Below are positions 33,930-47,450 of a stretch of DNA of 64,000 bases, in pieces. The notes under the pieces were generated by a model. The model saw only the letters and a program-made list of their open reading frames with translations. It had not been told where the DNA came from and did not search any database. The stretch is from Diphasiastrum complanatum (lineage: Eukaryota > Streptophyta > Lycopodiopsida > Lycopodiales > Lycopodiaceae). Where the stretch lies: positions 9,743,000 through 9,806,999 of the forward strand of contig CM055111.1 of the NCBI GenBank assembly GCA_029204225.1, written 5' to 3'. The stretch's first letter is position 1. Each line of letters begins with the position of its first letter. The position numbers and the translations under genes were made by a program.

Positions 33930-34295
33930 GTGTGTGTTTTTGAACCTAACAAATCTAAACAAAATTGCACATTATCACCACAATACCAAACATACAAATA
34001 TTAAAGTAGATCAAATTCGTATAAAGTCATCACAATCAAACATATCATATTGACCAAACCTAACAACCAGCAAAAGCTCCGAGTTGAGGAGAATATGCTC
34101 ACCTGCATCCATCCACAACAACAATGTTAGAACAGGGACTCACATACTCTCAGTTGTTATACATGTCGCAACAAATAGTCATTGCCAAGTTGGGTGACTC
34201 TAATTTTGTCCATATCATGAGTAAAAAGTCGATGGCGGACATTGTTTCAACTTCACTCAAAGTTACAAAATTATAAGGTTAACAGTGTATAATCA
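33930..34295. repeat. Dispersed direct repeat, copy 1
   Basis: About 366 bases from TGTTTTTGAACCTAACAAAT to AGGTTAACAGTGTATAATC. It matches 35628-36014 with a few substitutions and a roughly 30-base length difference near 34135/35840. Confidence 0.85.
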
Positions 34296-35377
34296 TTGCT
34301 TGAAAGTCAACAATTACAAAAGTACGACTAAAGTAGACAATTACATCCAGACTAGTTTTAAAGTAGAGTTCAAAACTATCTACCATTACTCTTTTCAAAA
34401 TGCTTATCGAAACATCATCCCTTTTTATAAGTAACAACTTAGAAAAATGTTTATTGCATTGTCAATTTTAAATTGTCAGGGCATTACCATCCACAAATAA
34501 GTATATATAGACTTTAACAAACAGGTCTAATCCAAGTCATACAACTAAACCCATCATACCATTTATATTAGAAATAGTCGAAGTGTAACCAAAAGTTTAA
34601 ACAAAAAGAGTACACTTCAAAGAAAACCTCGTTAATGAAAGTTAGGCATCAACAAGTACTAAATTCATCATCATTTCATGGCACTTCAACTCTTTATACC
34701 CGTTAGTAGGAACAACCATATTGAGGGGATCAGAAAATTGTTCACACAAATTTTTTCATTGTTAAGATTTAGAGTGTTGTACGAAGTCTGATCAAAAGAA
34801 CTCAAGACAGTTCGTTCATTGTGATCATAATGACCGAAACAAGCAAGTAAATCATGAGATCATTTCTTAATTAGATGTGTGTGTATTCAAGAGGAATCCT
34901 CTCCAACACAAGAGTGGTGTGTGTGTGTTTGTACCTAAAAAATCTAAACAACACTGAACATAATCGCCACAATTCAACACATACGAATCTTAAAGTCAAT
35001 CAAATTCGTATAATGTCATGTCATCGTAGTCAAAAGACAACCATATTTTCTCAAGGATGATGCCATCAAATATGTCTTAAGATATTTCAATAGCAATCGA
35101 GAACCGAGATAAACACTCAAGATATAATAATAGTTTTTCCCTGTCAAATTCTGAACTAGTTCACAATACTAGCCAAACTTTACCCCAATCTAGTAGTGAC
35201 ATAACTGCCTGAGAAGCATTTCTCAAGTCATACAACCATAATGTAAGAGGTTGTATGGTTAGAAAATCACATATTTGAAACTCGTCAATGAAATTATCTT
35301 GTCCAATACACATTATAGTGTAGTAAGGCACACGATAATGAAAGACAAACTACAAACCCATGTAAGATAGTAATGTC

Positions 35378-35699
35378 AATAGTAACTTTGAAACATTGAA
35401 AACCCAATATTGTAGCCAAGTATGGTTGGATTATTAAGGGGAATCCTCTCCAACACATGAGTGGTGTGTGTGTTTTTTAACCTAACAAATCTAAACAAAA
35501 CTGCACATTATCACCACAATACCAAACATACGAATATTAATAGTAACTTTGAAACATTGAAAACCCAATATTGTAGCCAAGTATGGTTGGATTTTTAAGG
35601 GGAATCCTCTCCAACACATGAGTGGTGTGTGTGTTTTTGAACCTAACAAATCTAAACAAAACTGCACATTATCACCACAATACCAAACATACGAATATT
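35378..35699. repeat. Tandem duplication, 2 x 161 bp
   Basis: AATAGTAACTTTGAAACATT starts both units, at 35378 and 35539. Each ends in ACATACGAATATT. The copies are almost identical (a single-base difference in the GGATTATTAAGG/GGATTTTTAAGG region and one near the T-run), so the duplication is recent. Confidence 0.92.
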
Positions 35700-36014
35700 A
35701 AAGTAAATCAAGTTCGTATAGAGTCATCACAGTCAAACATATCATATTGACCAAACCTAACAACCAGCAAAAGCTCCAAGTTGAGGAGAATATGCTCACC
35801 TACATCCATCCACAACAACAACGGTGTTAGAACATGGACGTTATTGTGGGAACTATAGGTGTCTACAAATACTCTCAGTTGTTATCCATGTCGCAACAAG
35901 TAGTCATTGCCAAGTTAGGTGACTCTAATTTTGTCTATATCATGAGTAAAAAGTCAGACATTGTTTCAGCTTTACTCAAAGTTACAAAATTATAAGGTTA
36001 ACAATGTATAATCA
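35628..36014. repeat. Dispersed direct repeat, copy 2
   Basis: Matches 33930-34295. It overlaps the end of the second 161-bp tandem unit and carries an extra GGACGTTATTGTGGGAACTA segment near 35835. Confidence 0.85.
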
Positions 36015-36737
36015 CATTTGTATTGAGACAATAACTAAATGCAATAATTTGATTGGATTGAATACAGAATGGACACAATGTGTACAGTTAGTTGAATGAA
36101 GATTAGCGCAAGTCGCAACAGGAGCATGAAAACATTACTTAGATAGAGCCTTTCCATTGTTGTCCAAAAAGACAACATAAGTTATGACAATAATTGGTCA
36201 ATCAATGTGACTTTTTAGAGCACGAATGGGCAGTGTAGGACAACAAAGAGAGGGTGAAAAGCCAAGGATGCATTGGCAAAGGTAGCAACCAGAAATGTGG
36301 TAGCCCAATTAGAGAGATAAATCGTTGATGATTAAGCTATAAAATCCATTCTTGTAAGCAAAAAATGGCATACTACAAAGCTAAAACTAGTGATATGTAG
36401 CAATGCTTACCGAAATAGCTTTGTTGTAGGCAATGGTAGGATGCAAAGAGCAGTCAATCCTCCTTTAATTGTTGATAGGGTAAAGCAGGAGTCAAATCCC
36501 ACGTATATATAGTCTTTTGTGGGTCATTATGGATAGGCTGAAGTAGACACATCTAGATTGGCTTGTGAAAGAAGCCAAGTTCAAGTGAATTTTGTCCATT
36601 GGTGTAAAGGTAAATGAATCCCCACCATTTGAACAAGTTAAAAAAAAGGTTTTTTGGGTTTCAACAAGGGTATTCGCCAAAATAGTCAATGCTACAAACT
36701 GAGAAGGAAAAAGTAGGTTAAAAATGTCATATTATCC

Positions 36738-36850
<113 letters not shown>

Positions 36851-37086
36851 TCAGCAATGACGGACAAAAGGGGTTTTGTGCATTCTGATTGGCCCACATG
36901 TGATTAGGGTTTTGACCAATTCAAGCTAACGAGGTGTGTTTGATGGACACGTGTCTCTCAATTCATCCCATAAAACTAATGTCATTTTTATTGAAAGGCT
37001 ATATATACCATGAGTGTTCTGGAATTTTGCAAAGCATGACAAGTTATGGTTTCTCTGAGATTAAGGTTTTGGAAAGGAAAATAGAG

Positions 37087-37088
<2 letters not shown>

Positions 37089-37181
<93 letters not shown>
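37089..37181. repeat. (TA)n microsatellite left of the hAT-like element
   Basis: About 46 uninterrupted TA units ending exactly at the CATAGTTGCAGCG terminus. Confidence 0.98.
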
Positions 37182-39507
<2,326 letters not shown>

Positions 39508-39510
39508 GAG

Positions 39511-39523
39511 TGGTATCAGAGCA
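39511..39523 (+). other. Primer-binding site of copia element C
   Basis: TGGTATCAGAGCA, three bases after the LTR end, matching initiator-Met tRNA. Confidence 0.87.
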
Positions 39524-39621
39524 TGGTTTTGGATTTAAAAGAGTCTTAAGATAATCTTATATGTTCTTATTTTCCAGAGCTAGTTTTATATCTGATTTGT
39601 AATCTCTGTTCATCGATCATC

Positions 39622-39919
39622 ATGGAAGATTCAATCTCAGAGATTCGCTTGATCAACAAGTTTAGCGGAGACAATTTTCACATGTTGAAATTCAAGATGA
39701 GGATGATCTTGATTAAGAAGGAGCTATGGGATACGTAACTGGTTCAATAGCCAGACTGGCGGAACCAGAAATACTACCAACATGGGAAACAAAGGATGGC
39801 AAAGCTCTTGCCATCGTATCCTTGAATCTGAAAGACACTCAGATAGCTCATGTCTCAAATAGTACCACCTCCAAAGAAGTGTGCGATATCTTAAGAAGAA
39901 TTTATGAAACGTCAGATGT
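39622..39919 (+). pseudogene. Copia C gag, 5' part, split by an insertion
   Basis: The ATG at 39622 opens a gag with IRLINKFSGDNFHMLKFKMR. A frameshift near 39725 moves the sequence to the next frame (TWETKDGKALAIVSLNLKDT, QIAHVSNSTTSKEV, ILRRIYETSDV). The frame then runs into the LTR at 39920. The rest of this gag resumes at 46054, proving that the inner element inserted into it. Confidence 0.85.
39915..39919. repeat. Target-site duplication GATGT, left copy
   Basis: GATGT lies directly before the LTR start at 39920 and again at 46049-46053. Confidence 0.95.
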
Positions 39920-40601
39920 TGTTAAAAATTCACAATTCTAGCTTGACTAGTTTTGGTCATATGACTTGTAAATAGTTAGATGGTCATGATGTGGCTTGTC
40001 ACACGTGCCAAATAGCATAGGATTCCATTCATAAGGATGTTCTCAAGTAGACCTAAGTGTTAGAACCTTTGGAATGAGTCCAAATTATGCTTAGATACAA
40101 GGGAGAAAAAATAGGAGCTATTTTTGGTAATTTTTGCATTGTTGAGGGATCTCCAAGATTCCAACCCTAACTTGGTAGGGATGAAAGATCCACCAAAATT
40201 AGCATTAGGGATAGGTTTAGGGCTACTCATACCTGCCCAAAACCGTGATGGATCATGTATATATAGGTGATGATATCTCACCAAAATAAATCAAGCAATT
40301 TCATGTTTTTTCTCTCATAATGGTGCAATTGCTCTCTATGTTCATAATTGTTTGAGTACTTGTGATTACTAATGATTATAGGATTGAATGTAGGTCTGGT
40401 GTACAGTACTCAGACTGTGGGAGGCCGTACTTTCACACGTGTGAAGCCTTCTTCAAGGATTTGGTCCATTTAGTGAGGTTCAAGCATAGATTTTTGATGG
40501 ATTTTGATGGTTCAACTTGTGCTAATCTTATGAAATCATAATCTATTGTTTCCCTCATCATTTCAAGTGTTTTAGGATCCTTATTTGCTGTAATTTTTAC
40601 A
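39920..40601 (+). repeat. 5' LTR of the young copia (682 bp)
   Basis: From TGTTAAAAATTCACAATTC to AATTTTTACA. It differs from the 3' LTR at LTR positions near 9, 101 and 543 (A/G, G/C and T/G). Confidence 0.97.
40256..40266 (+). promoter_or_regulatory. TATA box of the young copia LTR
   Basis: TGTATATATAG lies in the middle of the LTR, a suitable position for starting the genomic transcript. The same sequence is in the 3' LTR at about 45703. No other promoter element was assigned. Confidence 0.6.
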
Positions 40602-40614
40602 TGGTATCAGAGCC
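40602..40614 (+). other. Primer-binding site of the young copia
   Basis: TGGTATCAGAGCC begins directly after the LTR end and matches initiator-Met tRNA. The leader from here to the gag-pol start is about 770 bases without long ORFs. Confidence 0.95.
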
Positions 40615-41383
40615 TAAAGGCTGAAATGAGCTAAATCCTTGGTTTGCATTCAATTTGATCACAATTTTTGATCTAAATCTTGTGTAGATTGGATCTTAGC
40701 ATCTAGTATTGATTCTAGAACTCAAAGTGAGTCAAATACATTGGAGATTGGTGTTGTGTGACTTCATTTGCAGGTGTTTAGGTGTCTAAAACCAGAGGCA
40801 AAGTTGAATTCAATTCACATTACCAAGATAGCAAGTTTTGCTTGCTCCAAGCATTGATTTCTAAGCGAGTTTTGGAGGTGATTTCATAGAGAAGGCTTTC
40901 TAGAATTCAAGGAGAGGGAAGATCAGAGTTTTGGGGACTCTTAAAGGCTGTTCTAAGGTGTAGTAGGCACCTCCTAAAGTGATTTAGGTTCAGTCCAACC
41001 ATTGCTTGACTTATGCACCAAATTAGATCAATTTTTCATCAATTTTGATCATTTTTTGCTTGTGATTGGATAGTAGATTGTGTTGCATCCTCATTAAGTT
41101 CCATTTAGATCTTTTACAAGTGATTTTGGAAGTATATTAGGTTGCTGAAATTCACTCTTGATCAGATCATTTGGAAGCTTTAATGTTCTTTATAGAAAGT
41201 GGGGCAATTCTACTAGTATTGTCTACTTCAATCAAGCAAGTGCATTGTTTCTAGTATTCTATGATTTGATTTTGTTAGAGATCATTCTTAGATCTTTATA
41301 GGAAGTCTATTACTGATCTTTTCAGGTCCCTAAGAAGTGGGATAAGGTAGACCTTCAATCAAATTCCTTGATTAGGAGACTAG

Positions 41384-44300
41384 ATGGCATCTATAAATGC
41401 ATATCTTTTGGATACTAATGAAAGGCTCAACAAAACTAACTATTCCATATGGAAAGTTAGAATGGAATCTATCATGATCATGCAAGATCTGATGGAAATT
41501 GTAAATGGTAAGGAGGGTGAACCTATTCATCCTCAAGAAAAAGCCAAATACATCAAGAGGTGCAATGTTGCACTACATTGCATAAAAATGAATGTTGCAA
41601 ATGAACTCTTAAGAGAGGTAGGAGATTGCACTTCAGCTCAAGATGCTTGGGAGACTTTGCAAAAGGTCTATGAATCCAAGAACCAAACTAGAATGTTAGC
41701 TTTGAAGAATCAAATCTATAGAAGCTATCAAAAGAAAGGAGAGAGTGCACATACTTTTGTCCTAAGAGTAAAGGAATTGAACAAAGAGCTAGCCTTTATA
41801 GGTGACCCTATCAAGGATGAAGAGCTTGTTCAAATCATATTGAATGGACTAAGCTTTGAATTTGACAATTTGGTTCAGGGATATGCAATTATGGGTAAGC
41901 TACCCATACTTGAAGAACTCCAAGGCACACTCATGGCCGAGGAATCAAGAAGGAGCCAAATGCAAGAGAGGATGGATAGGCTTTCCATCCAAGGTGGAGA
42001 TGACCAAGCTCTCTTCACCAAAGGCAAAGGCAAGTCCAAAGGCAAAGGATCAACATTCAAGAAGTATACAAAGCTTGAGGATCAAGAAGGACCCCCAAAG
42101 GCATCTCCATCAACCACCAAAGTCAAGAAGGACAAATCAAAGGTGAAGTGCTACTATTGTAGCAAGATGGGGCATTATGCCTCAGAATGCTTCAAGAGGA
42201 AGCAAGATCAAAGCCAAGCCAACATGAGCAAAGAGGAGGAGGAGGAGAGTTCACATGAGGACTCTCTCATGATGTCCATATTTTCTTCAACAAGCTTCAA
42301 AGGAGAAGATCCTTGGTGGATTGACTCGGGTGCTAGTTCACACATGACTAGTAAAAGGGAGTTTTTCTCTTCTCTCTTATCTTATGATGGACCTATAAAG
42401 TCTATCTATACAGCAAATGATGAAGCTTGTAAGATTGAAGGAGTTGGTAGCATTCCCCTTTGCTTAGGATCTTCCAAAAAGATCAACATAGAAGGTGTTT
42501 TGTACATTCATACAATAACAAAGAATCTACTAAGTGTTGGCCAAATGGTAGACAATGGTTTCAATGTTGACTTTGCTTCAAATGAATGTTTCATCAAGAA
42601 GAAGGGTAAGATAGTGGCTAAGGGCACTAGACTTGGCAAACTTTATAAGTTGGATGCATTTGTGGATACTAATGTTGTCATGTTGGCCGAGAAGAGCAAG
42701 ATATCTACCTTTACTTTATGGCACAAAAGACTTGGACATGTCAACTCGGGTTCCATGGAGGCTATGATCAAGGAGGAGTATGCTTTAGGCCTACCAAGGT
42801 CTATTGGGAAGGAAGACAAGGTTTGTGAAGCTTGTGCCTTATCCAAGGCACATAAGAAGGTGTTTCCTAACTCCATCACAAAGTCATCTCATCCTCTTGA
42901 ACTCATACACTCGGATGTGCACATTGCTAGCACCAAATCTAATGGAGGTTCATCCATGTTTTTAACCTTCATTGATGACTACTCAAGATATTGTTGGGTG
43001 TTCTTACTTTCCTTCAAGTCTCAAGTATTTGATACTTTTGTAAAGTTCAAGTTGTTTGTGGAAAAGCATCATAATCATAGCATCAAGATTCTTAGAAGTG
43101 ACAATGGTGGAGAATTCATCTCCAATGAGTTCAAGGCCTTTTGTGAGGAGGAAGGGATCAAGAAAGAGACTTCTTGTCCTTACACTCCTCAACAAAATGG
43201 AGTTTCTGAAAGAAGGAATAGAACATTATGTGAATGTTCTAAGGCTTTAAGATTAGATGCTTGTTTGCCCAAATCCTTTTGGGGTGAGTCTCTTGTATGT
43301 GCAAACTACTTGATGAATAGGGTGTCTTGCAAAGCAATTGAAGGCAAAACTCCATATGAGATGTTGTATGGAAAGAAACCCAATCTTAATCACTTGAAAG
43401 TTTTTGGGTGTATATGTTATGTGCATGTGCCATTGGAAACAAGAACCAAGGAGGATCCATCTTCCACAAGAGGGATCATGCTTGGATATGCAAGCTCAAG
43501 CAAGGGCTACAAAGTCTATCTCCCATCCTTGAACAAATTTGTTGTTTCAACGGATGTCATCTTTGATGAACATCATATGCATATGCTTGAAGAAGGCTCA
43601 AGTGCTCCAACAATCAAGAAGAAGATGGCCGAGGAGCAAGATCTTGGTTTTGAGGAGGAGCTCATGGAGGAGCAAGCACCAAACCCACCTATCACACCAA
43701 GGAGATCTTCAAGGGCAAAAGTGGAGCCATCAAGGCTCACATATCAAGGAAAAGGACAGCAAGTTGAGGGTATCTCATCCACTTCTTATGCTTTATCTAG
43801 TTTTGAAGAACCGTCTAATGTTGAAGATGCATTGAACTCCAAAGAATGGTATAAAGCTATGTTGGATGAGTATGATGCCTTGATTGAGAATGAAACTTGG
43901 TTGCTTGTTGAGAGACCTCAAAGGAATGTAATAGGATGCAAGTGGGTCTTCAAGCTTAAGTTGAATGCAAATGGGAGTGTTAACAAACATAAAGCAAGAT
44001 TAGTTGCAAAAGGTTATGCTCAAGAGAGAGGGATAGACTATGAGGAAACTTTTGCACCCGTGGCCAAGATGGTCACAATAAGACTAATCATTGCACTTGC
44101 ATCACATTTTGGATGGATTCTATGTCAAATGGATGTCTCTAATGCTTTCTTGAATGGTTTTTTGGAAGAGGATATCTATATGGAGCAGCCACAAGGGTTC
44201 ATCAAGCATGGAATGGAGAACAAAGTATGCCATCTCCAAAGAAGCATCTATGGCTTGAAGCAAGCCTCGAGATCTTGGAATTCAAGACTACATTGCTATC

Positions 44301-45352
44301 TTATTTCACTTTCTTTTGTTCAAAGTGAATATGATCCCACTCTTTACATTAAGTTTGATGATGTTGGTATTGTACTTTTACTCATTTATGTAGATGACAT
44401 CATCATTAGTGGAAATAGTGTTGATGGTATTGAAAAAATCAAGATAGATCTATCCTTAGAGTTCAAGATGGTAGATCTAGGGTGTCTTCACTTCATCTTA
44501 GGCATAGAAGTACTTAGAGGGTCTGATTTTATCTTTATAAGTCAATTAAACTATGCTCAAAGTCTTTTGAAGAAGTTTAAGATGGAAGTATGCAAAAGTG
44601 TTGACACACCAATGGAGCAAGATGTAAAAGTGCCAAATGAAGATGATGAAAGATCCTTCATGGACATCACTTTGTTTAGGCAACTTATAGGTTCCTTAAT
44701 GTGGATCACTATAACTAGACCAGATCTTAGCTTTAGTGTATGTAGGTTGAGCCAATCCATGCAAAAGCCATTGAATATCCATTGGAAAAAGGCTAAGAGG
44801 ATTCTAAGATACATCTCGGGTACATTGGATTTTGGGATTCTATATAGAGGAGATGTGATTAACCTTCATGCATTTAGTGATTCAGATTTTGCAGGGGACA
44901 AGAGGGATAGGAAATCAACAAGTGCCTATTCAACTTTCATAGGAGAAGGTGTGGTTTCATGGCTTTCAAAAAAGCAAGAAACTATATCTCTATCTTCAAC
45001 CGAGGCCGAGTACAAAGCTTTGACAACCACTACAAAGGAGGTACTTTGGATCAAGAGATTATTGGTGGAACTAAAGATCATGGATTCAGAGGAGGCACCA
45101 ATCATCTACAATGACAATATATCAGCCCAACACCTTGCATCTAACCCAATCTTCCATGCAAGATCTAAGCACATTGAGATATGCCATCACTTTGTGAGAG
45201 AAATGGTGCAAGCCAAGGAGATTGCTTTGGAGCATGTTCCAAGCAATGAATGTGTAGCTGATCTACTTACTAAACCACTTCAAAAGACACCTTTTATGAA
45301 GTTCAGATCATCACTTGGAGTGATTAGTAAAGCAATGATTGAACCAAGCTAG
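41384..45352 (+). CDS. gag-pol: Copia gag-pol polyprotein, intact, 1322 aa
   Basis: A single open frame starts at an ATG directly preceded by an in-frame TAG, so this start is the limit. Domains in order: UBN2-type gag (about 1-200); Lys/Gly-rich stretch; CCHC knuckle with C256, C259, H264 and C269; aspartic protease WWIDSGASSH with D314; pre-integrase zinc finger (H447, H452, C481, C484); integrase core with D511, D573 and E609 (35 residues between the last two); FGCICYVHV; RT with KWVFKLKLN (853), QMDVSNAFLNG (915) and YVDD (1002-1005); RNase H with SDSDFAGD (1165), SSTEAEY (1204) and YNDN (1242); and ADLLTKPL near the end. All catalytic residues are the expected ones. Gag and pol share one frame, as usual for copia, with processing by the internal protease. 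Confidence 0.97.
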   Translation: MASINAYLLDTNERLNKTNYSIWKVRMESIMIMQDLMEIVNGKEGEPIHPQEKAKYIKRCNVALHCIKMNVANELLREVGDCTSAQDAWETLQKVYESKNQTRMLALKNQIYRSYQKKGESAHTFVLRVKELNKELAFIGDPIKDEELVQIILNGLSFEFDNLVQGYAIMGKLPILEELQGTLMAEESRRSQMQERMDRLSIQGGDDQALFTKGKGKSKGKGSTFKKYTKLEDQEGPPKASPSTTKVKKDKSKVKCYYCSKMGHYASECFKRKQDQSQANMSKEEEEESSHEDSLMMSIFSSTSFKGEDPWWIDSGASSHMTSKREFFSSLLSYDGPIKSIYTANDEACKIEGVGSIPLCLGSSKKINIEGVLYIHTITKNLLSVGQMVDNGFNVDFASNECFIKKKGKIVAKGTRLGKLYKLDAFVDTNVVMLAEKSKISTFTLWHKRLGHVNSGSMEAMIKEEYALGLPRSIGKEDKVCEACALSKAHKKVFPNSITKSSHPLELIHSDVHIASTKSNGGSSMFLTFIDDYSRYCWVFLLSFKSQVFDTFVKFKLFVEKHHNHSIKILRSDNGGEFISNEFKAFCEEEGIKKETSCPYTPQQNGVSERRNRTLCECSKALRLDACLPKSFWGESLVCANYLMNRVSCKAIEGKTPYEMLYGKKPNLNHLKVFGCICYVHVPLETRTKEDPSSTRGIMLGYASSSKGYKVYLPSLNKFVVSTDVIFDEHHMHMLEEGSSAPTIKKKMAEEQDLGFEEELMEEQAPNPPITPRRSSRAKVEPSRLTYQGKGQQVEGISSTSYALSSFEEPSNVEDALNSKEWYKAMLDEYDALIENETWLLVERPQRNVIGCKWVFKLKLNANGSVNKHKARLVAKGYAQERGIDYEETFAPVAKMVTIRLIIALASHFGWILCQMDVSNAFLNGFLEEDIYMEQPQGFIKHGMENKVCHLQRSIYGLKQASRSWNSRLHCYLISLSFVQSEYDPTLYIKFDDVGIVLLLIYVDDIIISGNSVDGIEKIKIDLSLEFKMVDLGCLHFILGIEVLRGSDFIFISQLNYAQSLLKKFKMEVCKSVDTPMEQDVKVPNEDDERSFMDITLFRQLIGSLMWITITRPDLSFSVCRLSQSMQKPLNIHWKKAKRILRYISGTLDFGILYRGDVINLHAFSDSDFAGDKRDRKSTSAYSTFIGEGVVSWLSKKQETISLSSTEAEYKALTTTTKEVLWIKRLLVELKIMDSEEAPIIYNDNISAQHLASNPIFHARSKHIEICHHFVREMVQAKEIALEHVPSNECVADLLTKPLQKTPFMKFRSSLGVISKAMIEPS

Positions 45353-45355
45353 ATA

Positions 45356-45366
45356 GTGAGGAGGAG
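45356..45366 (+). other. Polypurine tract of the young copia
   Basis: GTGAGGAGGAG immediately precedes the 3' LTR and lies just after the gag-pol stop. Confidence 0.88.
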
Positions 45367-46048
45367 TGTTAAAAGTTCACAATTCTAGCTTGACTAGTTT
45401 TGGTCATATGACTTGTAAATAGTTAGATGGTCATGATGTGGCTTGTCACACGTGCCAAATAGCATACGATTCCATTCATAAGGATGTTCTCAAGTAGACC
45501 TAAGTGTTAGAACCTTTGGAATGAGTCCAAATTATGCTTAGATACAAGGGAGAAAAAATAGGAGCTATTTTTGGTAATTTTTGCATTGTTGAGGGATCTC
45601 CAAGATTCCAACCCTAACTTGGTAGGGATGAAAGATCCACCAAAATTAGCATTAGGGATAGGTTTAGGGCTACTCATACCTGCCCAAAACCGTGATGGAT
45701 CATGTATATATAGGTGATGATATCTCACCAAAATAAATCAAGCAATTTCATGTTTTTTCTCTCATAATGGTGCAATTGCTCTCTATGTTCATAATTGTTT
45801 GAGTACTTGTGATTACTAATGATTATAGGATTGAATGTAGGTCTGGTGTACAGTACTCAGACTGTGGGAGGCCGTACTTTCACACGTGTGAAGCCTTCTT
45901 CAAGGATTTGGGCCATTTAGTGAGGTTCAAGCATAGATTTTTGATGGATTTTGATGGTTCAACTTGTGCTAATCTTATGAAATCATAATCTATTGTTTCC
46001 CTCATCATTTCAAGTGTTTTAGGATCCTTATTTGCTGTAATTTTTACA
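45367..46048 (+). repeat. 3' LTR of the young copia (682 bp)
   Basis: TGTTAAAAGTTCACAATTC to AATTTTTACA; same length as the 5' LTR with three substitutions. Confidence 0.97.
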
Positions 46049-46053
46049 GATGT
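46049..46053. repeat. Target-site duplication GATGT, right copy
   Basis: GATGT after the LTR end, identical to 39915-39919. Copia C gag sequence resumes immediately afterwards. Confidence 0.95.
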
Positions 46054-47040
46054 TTCGGCTTGTCTCTTTTTGAGAAAGAAGGTCCTAACCCTAAAAATGA
46101 GTGAAGGAACCTCAGTCAGTGATCATCTGAACGAGTTCAAGCAGTTGCTGAATCAACTTGCTACTATAGGTTTGCCTATGTTAGAAGAGGACTCTACGAT
46201 GTCTCTTCTAGCCAGTCTTCCACCTCCTACGACAACCTGGTGTTGCTTCTGAGCAATACACCTATGTTGTCTCTGCAGAGCTGACAGCAAGCTTATTACA
46301 TAAAAAAGTACGGAGAAAGAGATCTTCTACAACGAGTACCAAGACAATGGCCTTGTTCTCCAATAAGAAGTAGTCCAAGAAGAAAAACTTCAAGGATAAG
46401 AAGACCAAGGCGGAGCAGCCAGATTCAACGCAACAACCATAGAACAGTCGACAACAACAACCTGCCAAGACCAAACTAATTTTGCAGATACTGCAAAAGA
46501 TCCAATCACGATCAGGGCTACGGAGCCTTGTTCAATTCAAACAATGTACCATTTTGGATAAGAACTGTAATGAATTCCTCTCTGCACACAAAGAATTTTT
46601 TTTTATATATGTTGGGTCATGAATATGCATTTACTACTTTTGTGAGTAATTCATATGCACTTATATGGCATCAAAGATTAGGTCATTTAGACATGAGGTC
46701 AATCTTGTATATGCATCATAATGACTGATTTAGGGCCAGTTCACTACCTACTTGGTATGGAGATCACTAGAGATTGTGCAAGTAGAAGCATTACTATAAG
46801 CCAAGAAGCATATCTGAACAATGTACTTCACAGATATGGCATGGAGGACTGTAAGCCGATAGATACACCAATGGATCCAGGATTTAAGCTATCCAAAGAC
46901 ATGCGCCCTAGAACTGATGCAGAACAGAAGGAGATGAGCAGAGATCCTTATCAGTCCATCATCGGATCGATAATGTACTCTATAATCTGCACGCATGGTT
47001 TGGTGGTACAACATGGACTATCAAGGACACTACCTTTTTT
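46054..47040 (+). pseudogene. Copia C gag 3' part and residual pol
   Basis: After the insertion, gag resumes with a LRKKVLTLKM block, SDHLNEFKQLLNQLATIG and SLLASLPPP, then stops. A degenerate zinc-knuckle region follows near 46480, then the protease to pre-integrase region in another frame (SYALIWHQRLGHLDMRSI, about 46650-46700). Integrase and most of RT are absent: at 46721 the sequence jumps to the end of RT (MTDLGPVHYLLGMEITRD, YGMEDCKPIDTPMDP). Similarity ends near 47000. Element C therefore had a large internal deletion and has lost its 3' end. Confidence 0.85.
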
Positions 47041-47085
47041 GGGTAGAAATACTCTTTCATATTATTATACACTATTTTTAACTAA

Positions 47086-47450
47086 TACTTTTGACTTGCA
47101 ATAACTTTTTAATTGTACCTTGGAAGTATGTCATGTAACATATCATTGGAAAGCGCTCGTCAACAAGCGCTTTCTAATGAACCAAACTCCTTTGAAATTG
47201 GAATTACCACTAAAAAGTTACATCATTTTTAATGTGGACTCAAAAAGTTATGGTTAATAAAATCCCCATACTTTTGACTTTCCATAACTTTCTAACCGTA
47301 GCTTGGAAGTATGTCATGTAACATATCATTGAAAGTGCTCGTCAAGCACTTTCCAACGCATTAAACCCTGCTAAAATTGGACTTACCACTAAAAAGTTAT
47401 GTCATTTTTAATGTGGACCTAAAACAATTATGAGTAATAAAATCCCCAAA
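47086..47450. repeat. Tandem repeat, 2 x 183 bp, each with a hairpin
   Basis: Units start TACTTTTGACTT at 47086 and 47269. Both contain GGAAGTATGTCATGTAACAT and end in AAAATCCCC. Each has a 9-bp inverted repeat: GAAAGCGCT/AGCGCTTTC (47149-47174) and GAAAGTGCT/AGCACTTTC (47331-47353). Confidence 0.92.

Larger units (their letters stand above)
39920..46048 (+). mobile_element. Young, structurally intact Ty1/copia retrotransposon (6129 bp)
   Basis: The element has equal 682-bp LTRs differing at three positions (all substitutions), TGTTAAAA/TTTACA ends, a perfect GATGT target duplication, a primer-binding site, one uninterrupted gag-pol frame and a polypurine tract. Every catalytic motif expected of an autonomous copia is present. 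With the mutation rates commonly used for plants, 0.44% divergence corresponds to well under a million years for fast lineages and about a million for slow ones; the rate for this organism is unknown. This is the best candidate for a recently active element in the window. Confidence 0.97.

Noticed and set aside
40060-40284. 74-codon minus-strand ORF found identically in both LTRs of the young copia (also 45507-45731)
   Set aside because: Duplicate because the LTRs are duplicate; antisense to the LTR with no domain.
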